The notes beneath the pieces were generated by a model. The model was not told where the DNA came from, searched no databases, and was given only the letters and a program-made list of their open reading frames with translations. Below are positions 47,421 through 54,690 of a stretch of 61,558 bases of DNA, one piece after another. The translations under genes were made by a program, and so were the position numbers. Numbering within the stretch: position 1 is the stretch's first letter; every line of letters begins with the position of its first letter. The stretch comes from Methylophilaceae bacterium. GTDB taxonomy: Bacteria > Pseudomonadota > Gammaproteobacteria > Burkholderiales > Methylophilaceae. Location of the stretch: positions 72,991 to 134,548 of the forward strand of contig CANFZA010000001.1 in NCBI GenBank assembly GCA_947451235.1. Direction: 5' to 3'.

Positions 47421-49805
47421 TTAATAATCAAACTTCATGCCAGCAAACCAAGTTCTTTGAGGATATGGGTTAGGGTTTACATAATATTTGAAGTTATTAA
47501 GATTATTTACGCCTACGTTAGCCGACCATCTATCCGCAAACTTATATACAACCTTGGCATCCATCACAAAATAGTGGCTAACTGCGCCATAAACATTTGG
47601 ATTAACATCGTTGTATCTTTTGTTAACCGCATCGTAAAGCGCATTATGCTGATGCCCACTATAGCGGCCAGCCAAGGTAAACGTCAGCTTATCATTAGCA
47701 TGATAAACACCCATTAAAGTAGCGCGCCAGTCTGGAATTCTTGGTTGATCTGTGCCTTCCAAACCAGGATTTTTGCTATCTTTAGTAATAGTGGAATCAA
47801 CATAAGTGACGCTGCCATTAAAGTCCAACCCATTCACCCATAAGTCTTTGAGTTGCAATGAAGTTTCCACGCCATTTGTGTACACTTTATCTACGTTTTG
47901 AATGCTAGAAATTGTAAATGCCGGATTTGTGATATCTGTCTGAGAAATCAAAGCATCGCTTTTATTTTCCCAGAAAAATGAAGTGCGCCACGCGCCATTA
48001 TTTAGCCATCGTTCAGCAACGAGTTCGCCAGAAACAACATGTTCAGGCTTCAGATTAGGATCGTTCACTTTAGCGCCCGAGGCGTCAGAAAACGTTTGAA
48101 ACATTTCAGACACAGTAGGAAAACGATACGCTTTACCCAAAGAACCGCGTAAAGACCAATCATCTGTAGCTTGAAATGATAATGACGCTTTGGGTGAAAA
48201 GGCGGTATTCGAGCGGTCTTGGTAATTAAGCTGCTTATAAGCAGAAGTGTTTGCAACATTATAGTTACTACCATCGTAGGCAGCCCAAGACTCAAGTCGG
48301 CCTCCCAAAACCAGCTTCCAGTCAGACGCGAAAGCCCAAGCATCTTGCAAATAAAGTGCCTGTGTTTCTGTTTTACCATAGGAGTTGGTACCTACAGCAC
48401 CTGAAGTGCTAGTACGCCAATTTGGCAGTGGGGCTGTGTTGCTACCATAAGTGACTGAATCAAGCGCATAACGATCAAAATGGTAACCAAAACCTACTTG
48501 GTGCTTACTTCTTAAATTTCCATCTGGACGCCACTCGCCACGCACATCGAAAGTCCCCCAACCAGTGCCACTGGCATCGGTAAGCGTTCCGCCTACAATA
48601 GTTGCGCCATCACTAGCGGTTAATCCCGAATTAGCTGTTGAGGAACGTGTTAGGTCTTTATTTTGATTAAAATAGCTCGCGACTACATCCCAATCCCACG
48701 TGCCGCCTGTAGCAGATTTTAGGGATAAGCCGTGCATAATATGTTCACTTTTTGTATTACTAGAGGCTGGCGAAACCACCGTGTAATCTTTACCATCGAT
48801 GCGTAAATATGAATACGCACCAGTACCGCCCGAGCCATAAACGGTATTGCCAGCAGAATCTTTTAAATAACTTTCACCTCTTTTTTCAGAATCATTTTGC
48901 CAATATCCCATTGTGTAAGTACCACGAATTGTAGAAGTAAAATCGTAGCCTAGCTTTAGTTTAAGATTATCTTGCACAGTATGGTCGATACCAGCAGCGG
49001 CAGTGGTAACGCGCGCTTTTCCTGAAGTATCAATATCGGAATACGCACCGCTAACAACCGTATATTTACCAAGGGTAGCAGCAGTACCTGTTTTGGTGGT
49101 AGCCGCTGTAAACGTCATAGGGTGCCCATGATTATCTAAATGATCAGCGCTCACAATAAAAGATAAATCGTTGTATTTACTACCGATGGAAGCCGCACCA
49201 TGCACGCCTTCGTAATATTTATCGCTTCCGTACAACTTGAAATTTTCACCAAAATAATCAAGCTTCACGTGCGCTTCAAACTTTTCTGGCATACGGGTTT
49301 TCAACACCACCACGCCACCTGCAGAATTGCCTGGATAAAGTGCCGAAAAAGGACCATACATGACATCAACACGATCAATTTCTTCGGGAGTCACCATATT
49401 CCAGCGCGGTGCTGTGCTAAAACTATTATTCAGAAAATTAGATAGCAACAAATCATCCGCATATACGGTTGTTTGAGCGCTAGCGATGGAACTGTTAACC
49501 CGCATGACCAGTACGCTATTGGTATCTCCAATGTAGCGCTCGCGCACATGCACGCTAGGCAAATATTGCAATATTTGTGGCGTAGTTACCGCATTGATAC
49601 TTTCGCTGATTTGTTTAGCCGTCACACTCTCGGTAGTTGAAGGAACGTTAGCAGGCACAGCAGCTTTATCAGCTATTACTGCACGGATATGCATCACCGG
49701 CATTGTTGTCGCGGGGTTATCAATAGACGCAGGTGCTTTATCATCAGCCATTGCCCAACCATTACTGCACAACAATAGCGTACTCAAGCTTATTGTTTTA
49801 ATCAC
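47421..49805 (-). CDS. TonB-dependent outer-membrane receptor, substrate unknown
   Basis: A 794-residue receptor: signal peptide (CSNGWAMA), plug domain with TTPQILQYLPSVHVRERY, VDVMYGPFSALYPGNSAGGVVVLKTR (about 75-185), then a 22-strand barrel ending in NPYPQRTWFAGMKFDY. The start is GTG at 49805 with GGGGAG 8 bases upstream. It heads its own tonB-exbB-exbD operon, so the system is self-contained. There is no siderophore, heme or cobalamin gene nearby to give the ligand; a metal or metal chelate is only an inference. The promoter region carries two RegA-type boxes shared with regB. Confidence 0.93.
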   Translation of the reverse strand: MIKTISLSTLLLCSNGWAMADDKAPASIDNPATTMPVMHIRAVIADKAAVPANVPSTTESVTAKQISESINAVTTPQILQYLPSVHVRERYIGDTNSVLVMRVNSSIASAQTTVYADDLLLSNFLNNSFSTAPRWNMVTPEEIDRVDVMYGPFSALYPGNSAGGVVVLKTRMPEKFEAHVKLDYFGENFKLYGSDKYYEGVHGAASIGSKYNDLSFIVSADHLDNHGHPMTFTAATTKTGTAATLGKYTVVSGAYSDIDTSGKARVTTAAAGIDHTVQDNLKLKLGYDFTSTIRGTYTMGYWQNDSEKRGESYLKDSAGNTVYGSGGTGAYSYLRIDGKDYTVVSPASSNTKSEHIMHGLSLKSATGGTWDWDVVASYFNQNKDLTRSSTANSGLTASDGATIVGGTLTDASGTGWGTFDVRGEWRPDGNLRSKHQVGFGYHFDRYALDSVTYGSNTAPLPNWRTSTSGAVGTNSYGKTETQALYLQDAWAFASDWKLVLGGRLESWAAYDGSNYNVANTSAYKQLNYQDRSNTAFSPKASLSFQATDDWSLRGSLGKAYRFPTVSEMFQTFSDASGAKVNDPNLKPEHVVSGELVAERWLNNGAWRTSFFWENKSDALISQTDITNPAFTISSIQNVDKVYTNGVETSLQLKDLWVNGLDFNGSVTYVDSTITKDSKNPGLEGTDQPRIPDWRATLMGVYHANDKLTFTLAGRYSGHQHNALYDAVNKRYNDVNPNVYGAVSHYFVMDAKVVYKFADRWSANVGVNNLNNFKYYVNPNPYPQRTWFAGMKFDY

Positions 49806-49865
49806 GCGACTATCTCCCCAGATTTTCAGCTTGGTATTTTATGGGAGAGTAGTTGCCAGTGGAAT

Positions 49866-49895
49866 GTGGCATATCGTCGCGCGACAATTTGCCGC
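49866..49895. promoter_or_regulatory. Two head-to-tail RegA/PrrA-type boxes
   Basis: GTGGC-ATATC-GTCGC (49866-49880) and GCGAC-AATTT-GCCGC (49881-49895) abut exactly, forming a 30-base imperfect palindrome around GTCGCGCGAC. Both fit the half-site plan GCGRC-N5-GNCRC (in one orientation or the other) described for RegA/PrrA/RegR. The sites lie just upstream of the regB -35 region and about 60-90 bases before the receptor start, able to serve both divergent promoters. Confidence 0.7.
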
Positions 49896-49904
49896 AGGCG
49901 GTAA

Positions 49905-49935
49905 TTGATTATTATGGGCACGAACACTTTATAAT
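49905..49935 (+). promoter_or_regulatory. Candidate regBA promoter
   Basis: TTGATT (49905-49910), 19-base spacer, TATAAT (49930-49935), giving a start near 49942 and a leader of about 50 bases before regB. The spacer is longer than the optimum 17, as expected of an activated or weak promoter; the RegA-type boxes lie immediately upstream. Confidence 0.5.
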
Positions 49936-49993
49936 ACAGGGGAAATTTGTTCGCTAAATTTTCATATTATTAGCCTTTAGGGTCACCAAAATA

Positions 49994-51298
49994 ATGCAGT
50001 CAAGCTCCCCTGCTATATCCAATGCAACACGCCAAAACATGCAGCGTTTAGTCGTGTTGCGTAGCGTGATGATGGTCTGCTTAACGGCAGTCATTATTGG
50101 TTTAAGGCTTGCATCTATTCCCCTGCCTGTTTTACCGTTACTGCTTACCATTGCCGGTTTAGGTTTTCTCAATGGCGTGGCATGGCGGCGTTTAAATCAC
50201 ACCCAGCAAACGACACAACGTGAATTATTCGCACAATTATTGGGCGATATCAGCGCGCTTACTATGCTTTTTTATTTTAGCGGCGGCTATAGCAACCCGT
50301 TTATCTGGATGTATTTATTGCCCATTACCGTTGCGGCAGTGGCTTTACGCGCAGTTTATGCGTGGGTAATTGCCAGCTTGAGCATTGCCTGTTATACCTT
50401 GCTGATGTTTTACCACGTACCACTTTCGCACCTGCACATGCACGCGCAATTGGGCGCTGCAAACAGCATACATTTAGATATTCATTTAGTGGGCATGTGG
50501 CTGGGCTTTGTTGTCAGCTCGATTATTGTGGCCATTTTCATTGCGCGTATTGGACAAAACCTGCGAGATTACGATAAAACCATCGCTATCGTCCGCGAAA
50601 AAGCCTTAGAAAGTGAGCGCATGCTAGCGCTGGGAACCCTAGCCACTAGCGCCGCACACGAGCTAGGTACGCCCTTGGCAACCATGGCAATTATCAGCAA
50701 AGAATTGACGCAAGATTACGCCAACCAGCCCGAGCTTGTGCAGCAATTGGAAATCATGCAAAAACAAGTATCGCGCTGCAAAGAAATATTATCGTCGATT
50801 ACCCGCAATGCCGGACAAACCCGCGCAGATGCAGGCCAAGGTTTTACACTGCGCGAGTTTTTACAAGAAGCTATTCAGCGCTGGCGCGACACACGGCCGG
50901 CCACAGAGTTAATCGTCAACATGCCGAACGTAAGCGATAACCCAGCTATTTTTATGGATAGAACTTTCACCCAGGCCCTGTTAAATTTACTAGATAACGC
51001 TGCAGACGAATCGCCAGAGCGCATTTTATTGGATGCTAACTGGGATGAAAAAACGCTCAAAATTCAGATACGTGACTTTGGCGCTGGCCTAAGTGCCGAG
51101 ACTAAAAGTAAATTAGGCACACCGTTTTTTACTTCAAAAAATGACGCGGATGTGGGTTTGGGCATGGGCTTAGGTGTGTACTTAACGCAAGTGACCCTAG
51201 CGCGCTACGAAGGTGAGTTAAGCTTAAATAATCATCCCGATGGCGGCGTGCTAACCTTAGTGCATTTACCGCTTAAAAATTTGCGTATTACCAACTAA
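49994..51298 (+). CDS. regB: RegB/PrrB-type redox sensor histidine kinase
   Basis: A 434-residue membrane sensor kinase with about six membrane helices (20-185), the quinone-sensing motif GGYSNPF (97-103), the H-box TSAAHELGTPLATMA (phospho-His222) and the redox-reactive Cys262 in QVSRCKEIL. The ATP-binding domain with GMGLGVYLTQ ends at about 430. These are the diagnostic RegB/PrrB/ActS features. The pair controls respiration, and in other bacteria cbb3 oxidase, in response to the quinone pool. regA follows after 10 bases. Confidence 0.93.
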   Translation: MQSSSPAISNATRQNMQRLVVLRSVMMVCLTAVIIGLRLASIPLPVLPLLLTIAGLGFLNGVAWRRLNHTQQTTQRELFAQLLGDISALTMLFYFSGGYSNPFIWMYLLPITVAAVALRAVYAWVIASLSIACYTLLMFYHVPLSHLHMHAQLGAANSIHLDIHLVGMWLGFVVSSIIVAIFIARIGQNLRDYDKTIAIVREKALESERMLALGTLATSAAHELGTPLATMAIISKELTQDYANQPELVQQLEIMQKQVSRCKEILSSITRNAGQTRADAGQGFTLREFLQEAIQRWRDTRPATELIVNMPNVSDNPAIFMDRTFTQALLNLLDNAADESPERILLDANWDEKTLKIQIRDFGAGLSAETKSKLGTPFFTSKNDADVGLGMGLGVYLTQVTLARYEGELSLNNHPDGGVLTLVHLPLKNLRITN

Positions 51299-51308
51299 AG
51301 GCAACGCC

Positions 51309-51926
51309 GTGGAACATTTAAATTCAGAAAGTCTAAATGCAAATTTGTTAGAAAAAAATTTATTGGACAAAGAGTTAGCCGATAAAAATCTATCAGAAAA
51401 ACCTAGCCTGCTGTTAGTCGATGATGACGAAGATTTTCTAAATGCACTGGCTCCAGCCATGCGCAAACGTGGCTTTTTAGTCAGCCTAGCCAATAGTGCA
51501 GAAAGCGCTTTTGAAATGGCTAAAATTGAACCGCCAGAATTTGCCGTCGTCGATTTAAAAATGTCAGGAAACTCCGGCTTAGTGCTGGTCCGCCAATTAG
51601 CCAGCTTAAATGCCGGCACAAAAGTTGTAGTATTAACCGGCTTTGCCAGCGTGGCTACCGCAGTTGAAGCCATTAAACTAGGCGCCACACACTACCTTGC
51701 AAAACCAGTAGATGCAGATGAAATTGTCGCCGCTTTTGAAAAACAATCAGGCAATGCCGAGCTTGAATTATCATCCAACCCACTCTCAATCGACCGCTTG
51801 GAATGGGAGCATATTCAACGCGTACTTTCCGAACATGACGGCAATATCTCCGCCACCGCTCGTAGTTTGAATATGCATAGGCGTACCTTGCAAAGAAAGT
51901 TAGGGAAAAATCCTAGTAAAAAGTAG
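51309..51926 (+). CDS. regA: RegA/PrrA-type response regulator
   Basis: A 205-residue response regulator: receiver domain (about 33-150) with phospho-acceptor Asp82 in VVDLKMSGNSGL and Lys in AKPVD, then a Fis-type helix-turn-helix (about 160-200: HIQRVLSEHDGNISATARSLNMHRRTLQRKL). The start is GTG at 51309. It has a repeated N-terminal extension, NLLEK-NLLDK-ELADK-NLSEK (residues 12-31), from four 15-bp units; the receiver core of the family starts after it. It probably binds the boxes at 49866-49895 and 39292-39306. Confidence 0.93.
   Translation: MEHLNSESLNANLLEKNLLDKELADKNLSEKPSLLLVDDDEDFLNALAPAMRKRGFLVSLANSAESAFEMAKIEPPEFAVVDLKMSGNSGLVLVRQLASLNAGTKVVVLTGFASVATAVEAIKLGATHYLAKPVDADEIVAAFEKQSGNAELELSSNPLSIDRLEWEHIQRVLSEHDGNISATARSLNMHRRTLQRKLGKNPSKK
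51342..51401 (+). repeat. 15-bp x4 in-frame repeat at the regA N-terminus
   Basis: Units at 51342, 51357, 51372 and 51387 encode NLLEK, NLLDK, ELADK and NLSEK. The third base and some others vary, so the duplication is not recent, yet the frame and the Leu/Lys pattern are kept. Confidence 0.85.
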
Positions 51927-51956
51927 TCAGTGCGAAAATTACACTAAGTAAACGAA

Positions 51957-51984
51957 ACTTATAGAATAAAACTTATAGAATAAA
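51957..51984. repeat. 14-bp tandem duplication after regA
   Basis: ACTTATAGAATAAA occurs twice without a gap in the convergent gap between regA and modC. Confidence 0.85.
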
Positions 51985-52065
51985 ACCGGGAGGGTTGTTT
52001 CTGCTTGTATGGCTAATTTAGATGACATTAGGCTAGCCAAAGCTTTGACACTCAATAGCTAACGC

Positions 52066-52704
52066 CTAGGCGCTAACTTTCCCAAACCGGATATCAATTA
52101 AATTATCCGTAATTTGCATAATTTCCTGCTTGGAATGACTAATGTAAATCATCGGGATTTTTATTTCGTCGGCAACTAATTTTAAAAATGGCAATATTTG
52201 GCTTTTAAGCCTGTCATCTAAAGAGGCTAACGGTTCATCTAACATCAATAATCTTGGCGAGCTGAGCAATGCCCGACCTAGTGCCACACGCTGCTTTTCA
52301 CCTCCAGAAAGTTGATGCGGACGCTGCTTTAGTAGCAGTCCAATTTCTAATAACTTTACGATCTGCTCAAGCTTAAATTGTTGTTTTTGGACTGGTGTGA
52401 AGTGTAACGCGTAACATAAGTTATGTTCAACTGTCAGGTGTGGAAACAGGCGGCCATCTTGAAACACCAAGCCTATCCTGCGCTGATGTATCGGCTTGTT
52501 GATACGTTGTTCATGGTCGAATAAACATTCATCGTCAATGACAATACGGCCGCTATCTGGCCGAGTGATGCCTGCAATAATGCTCAATAAAGTGCTTTTA
52601 CCTGAGCCAGAAGGACCATATATCGCGCTTACTCGTTGGGTTAATTGCAGCGAGGCATCTAACTCAAAGTGTTTACGCTTTAACCGGACTTTAATTTCAA
52701 TCAT
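52066..52704 (-). CDS. modC: Molybdate ABC-transporter ATPase, short form
   Basis: A 212-residue ATPase with Walker A GPSGSGKSTLLS, Q-loop VFQDGRLFPHL, signature LSGGEKQRVALGRAL, Walker B LLMLDEPLASLDD and the switch His in YISHSKQE. It powers molybdate uptake with ModB. ModC is normally about 350 residues with a C-terminal Mop/TOBE regulatory domain; here that domain is absent and the protein stops just after the ABC core. The start codon lies in a 17-bp tandem-repeat array (52687-52754). Confidence 0.9.
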   Translation of the reverse strand: MIEIKVRLKRKHFELDASLQLTQRVSAIYGPSGSGKSTLLSIIAGITRPDSGRIVIDDECLFDHEQRINKPIHQRRIGLVFQDGRLFPHLTVEHNLCYALHFTPVQKQQFKLEQIVKLLEIGLLLKQRPHQLSGGEKQRVALGRALLSSPRLLMLDEPLASLDDRLKSQILPFLKLVADEIKIPMIYISHSKQEIMQITDNLIDIRFGKVSA

Positions 52705-52754
52705 GCTTTATTTCACCCATGCTTTAATTTCATACATGTTTTAATTTCATACAT
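52687..52754 (-). repeat. Four 16-17-bp units spanning the modB-modC junction
   Basis: On the minus strand the unit ATGTATGAAATTAAAAC is repeated from 52754 as ATGTATGAAATTAAA, ATGTATGAAATTAAA, ATGGGTGAAATAAA and ATGATTGAAATTAAA (start of modC). The first copy overlaps the modB stop codon. Each copy carries an ATG, so the modC initiation region has been multiplied. Confidence 0.9.
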
Positions 52755-53457
52755 GGTCACGACCAATCTTTTGGTTAGCTTTACGCTCCAACTTATCGCT
52801 TATCATCAATGCACCCAAGGCTAACGCCATGCTTAATATCACCAAACGTAAAGCCGGCAAGTCGCCATCAGGTATCTGCGTATAACTATAAATCGCCAGC
52901 GGTAGCGTGCGCGTTTCATTTTCAATATTGCCGACAAAGGTAATAGTTGCACCAAACTCACCTAAGCTGCGACTAAAAGCCAAAATCAAACCGGTAATAA
53001 TTCCTGGCATTGCTAAAGGTAAGGTAATGGTAAAAAACACTTTAATCGGATTGGCTCCCAAAGATTGGGCGGCAATTTCCAAGCCCCTGTCCACTTGTGA
53101 AATGGCTAATCTGGCTGAACGCACCATTAGCGGAAACGCCATAACCGCAGAGGCAACGACAGCGCCCATCCAAGTAAAAGCCAAACTTATGCCAAAAATA
53201 TTGTGCAAGTATTTTCCGATTAACCCTTGGTTGCCCAATAACAGTAGTAGCAAAAATCCTGGCACTACTGGGGGTAAAACTAAGGGCAAATGTACAAGGC
53301 TATCGAGTAAGGTTTTGCCAAAAAATGATTTTCTGGCGAGCACCCAAGCAACCATAATAGCCGGCACTAGTATCAGTGCGACACAAAACAGAGCCACCTT
53401 TAAAGATAAGCCCAGTATGGCTAATTCAGCGGGTGTAAATCGTAAAATATCTAGCAT
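52747..53457 (-). CDS. modB: Molybdate ABC-transporter permease
   Basis: A 236-residue inner-membrane permease with about five to six helices and the EAA-loop region (AAQSLGANPIKVFFTITLPLAMPGIITGLILAF), followed by RSLGEFGATITFVGN, typical of ModB. It forms the channel for molybdate delivered by ModA. It lies 19 bases after modA. Confidence 0.94.
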   Translation of the reverse strand: MLDILRFTPAELAILGLSLKVALFCVALILVPAIMVAWVLARKSFFGKTLLDSLVHLPLVLPPVVPGFLLLLLLGNQGLIGKYLHNIFGISLAFTWMGAVVASAVMAFPLMVRSARLAISQVDRGLEIAAQSLGANPIKVFFTITLPLAMPGIITGLILAFSRSLGEFGATITFVGNIENETRTLPLAIYSYTQIPDGDLPALRLVILSMALALGALMISDKLERKANQKIGRDHV

Positions 53458-53476
53458 GATGTTCTATCAAAAGGGC

Positions 53477-54268
53477 TTAATGAACGTTAACAGTAAAACC
53501 ATATTGAGTGAAGATTACTTTGGCTTTGTCTGATTTTAAATAATCATAAAAGGCCGTCGCTTGCGGGCTCGCACTTTTCACCAAAGCCAAAGGATAGACA
53601 ATTGGGTCGTGACTAGTTTCTGGAAGGGTAGCAATATTTTCTACCTTACTAGAAACTTTGGCATCCGTTGCATAAACAATCCCCGCATCACATTCACCAC
53701 GTTCAACAAATACTAAGGCGGCACGCACATCTTGCGTACCAACAATACGCATTTTAACGGCATCCCACCAATTAAGATTTTTTAATGATTGTTTAGCGTA
53801 AATCCCCACCGGCACTGAGTCTAATTCACCTGTGCATAATTTGCCACTAAACGCTCCTGCAATATTAAAACCTTTATTGAGTTCCACTTTGAATGCCTTA
53901 CCCCTAGGGGCAATCAGCGCTAATTGATTGCCTAATAGATTGACTTTACTATCCACTTTCAGCAGATTTTTATCTTGCAGGTAGTTCATCCATTTGCTAT
54001 CTGCCGATACAAAAATATCAGCAGGGGCACCTTTTTCTATCTGTTTAGCTAATGTTGATGATGAGGAAAATGAAGTTTGTATTTGTACAGACTGGTCTTT
54101 TTCATACTGTGTGGCGATGTCAGAAATGGCGTTAGTTAAGCTTGCTGCGGCAAATACCGTCACTTTGTCTTGCGCCTTTGACACGTTGCTAATCAACACT
54201 GTGCTAATCAAGATGAACAGCGTACTTAATAGCCACTTGAGGTTACTGCTTTTGAGCATTATCTTCAC
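53477..54268 (-). CDS. modA: Molybdate-binding periplasmic protein
   Basis: A 263-residue solute-binding protein: signal peptide ending NVSKAQ, then KVTVFAAASLTNAISDIA, the FSSSSTLAKQIEKGAPADIFVSAD motif that binds the oxyanion, and VERGECDAGIVYATDAK. It captures molybdate (possibly tungstate). It heads the modABC operon. No ModE-type operator (ATCGCTATATA-like) was recognised upstream; the upstream region is a porin remnant and repeats. Confidence 0.94.
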   Translation of the reverse strand: MKIMLKSSNLKWLLSTLFILISTVLISNVSKAQDKVTVFAAASLTNAISDIATQYEKDQSVQIQTSFSSSSTLAKQIEKGAPADIFVSADSKWMNYLQDKNLLKVDSKVNLLGNQLALIAPRGKAFKVELNKGFNIAGAFSGKLCTGELDSVPVGIYAKQSLKNLNWWDAVKMRIVGTQDVRAALVFVERGECDAGIVYATDAKVSSKVENIATLPETSHDPIVYPLALVKSASPQATAFYDYLKSDKAKVIFTQYGFTVNVH

Positions 54269-54279
54269 CTATTATTGAG

Positions 54280-54313
54280 TATGATTTTTGACTAAATATG
54301 ATTTTCAACTAAA
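54280..54313. repeat. 17-bp tandem duplication before modA
   Basis: TATGATTTTTGACTAAA and TATGATTTTCAACTAAA abut at 54280 and 54297, between modA and the porin remnant. Confidence 0.85.
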
Positions 54314-54465
54314 GCTGAAGCTGAAAATCTAATTGCGCTCGCATAGTCAAGGCATCTTCTTGGTCATTTAATTTGTCGTTCACATTGATATTGGTGGAAA
54401 ATTTGGTATGCACGTAATTCATCATAATGCGCGCATAGGGGTTGAGTATCCATTTTGCGCCTAGT
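54309..54465 (-). pseudogene. Remnant of a phosphate/anion-selective (OprP/OprO-type) porin C-terminus
   Basis: About 50 residues, LGAKWILNPYARIMMNYVHT, then a loop and EDALTMRAQLDFQL, correspond to the last two beta-strands of OprP-type porins (usual ending ENALTMRAQFDF). The preceding sequence in this frame (SCSATCT and upstream) is not porin-like, there is no start or signal peptide, and an OprP porin is about 400 residues. The upstream 85% of the gene is missing. It lies 40 bases upstream of modA. Confidence 0.75.
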
Positions 54466-54604
54466 GTACATGTAGCTGAGCATGAACCTGCAAAAAAGTG
54501 GGAAATCGCTAGCATCAAACTAGCGGTATCTTAAACAAAGCTCAAAATCATGAGTCATTACGTTAGTTTAATGCACTGGCATTATTTCCGCGGAAAAATT
54601 CGCG

Positions 54605-54674
54605 CTGACTTTGAGTTACTGACTTTGATTTACTGACTGTACATTACTGAGTATGCCTTGCTGACTAAGCTTTA
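54605..54674. repeat. Five 14-bp tandem units (CTGAC minisatellite)
   Basis: Strict 14-base period: CTGACTTTGAGTTA, CTGACTTTGATTTA, CTGACTGTACATTA, CTGAGTATGCCTTG and CTGACTAAGCTTTA. A further CTGACTTAATC follows after an 11-base insertion at 54686. Located between the porin remnant and the molybdopterin-enzyme gene, reaching into the stop of the latter. Confidence 0.88.
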
Positions 54675-54690
54675 GTAATGAATTACTGAC

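Noticed and set aside
49806-49993. Cobalamin riboswitch upstream of the TonB receptor
   Set aside because: The gap is only 188 bases and lacks the B12-box; its structure is explained by the two RegA-type boxes.
54269-54690. ModE operator or Moco riboswitch upstream of modA or the molybdopterin enzyme
   Set aside because: No palindromic TATATA-type ModE site; the sequence is accounted for by the porin remnant and tandem units.
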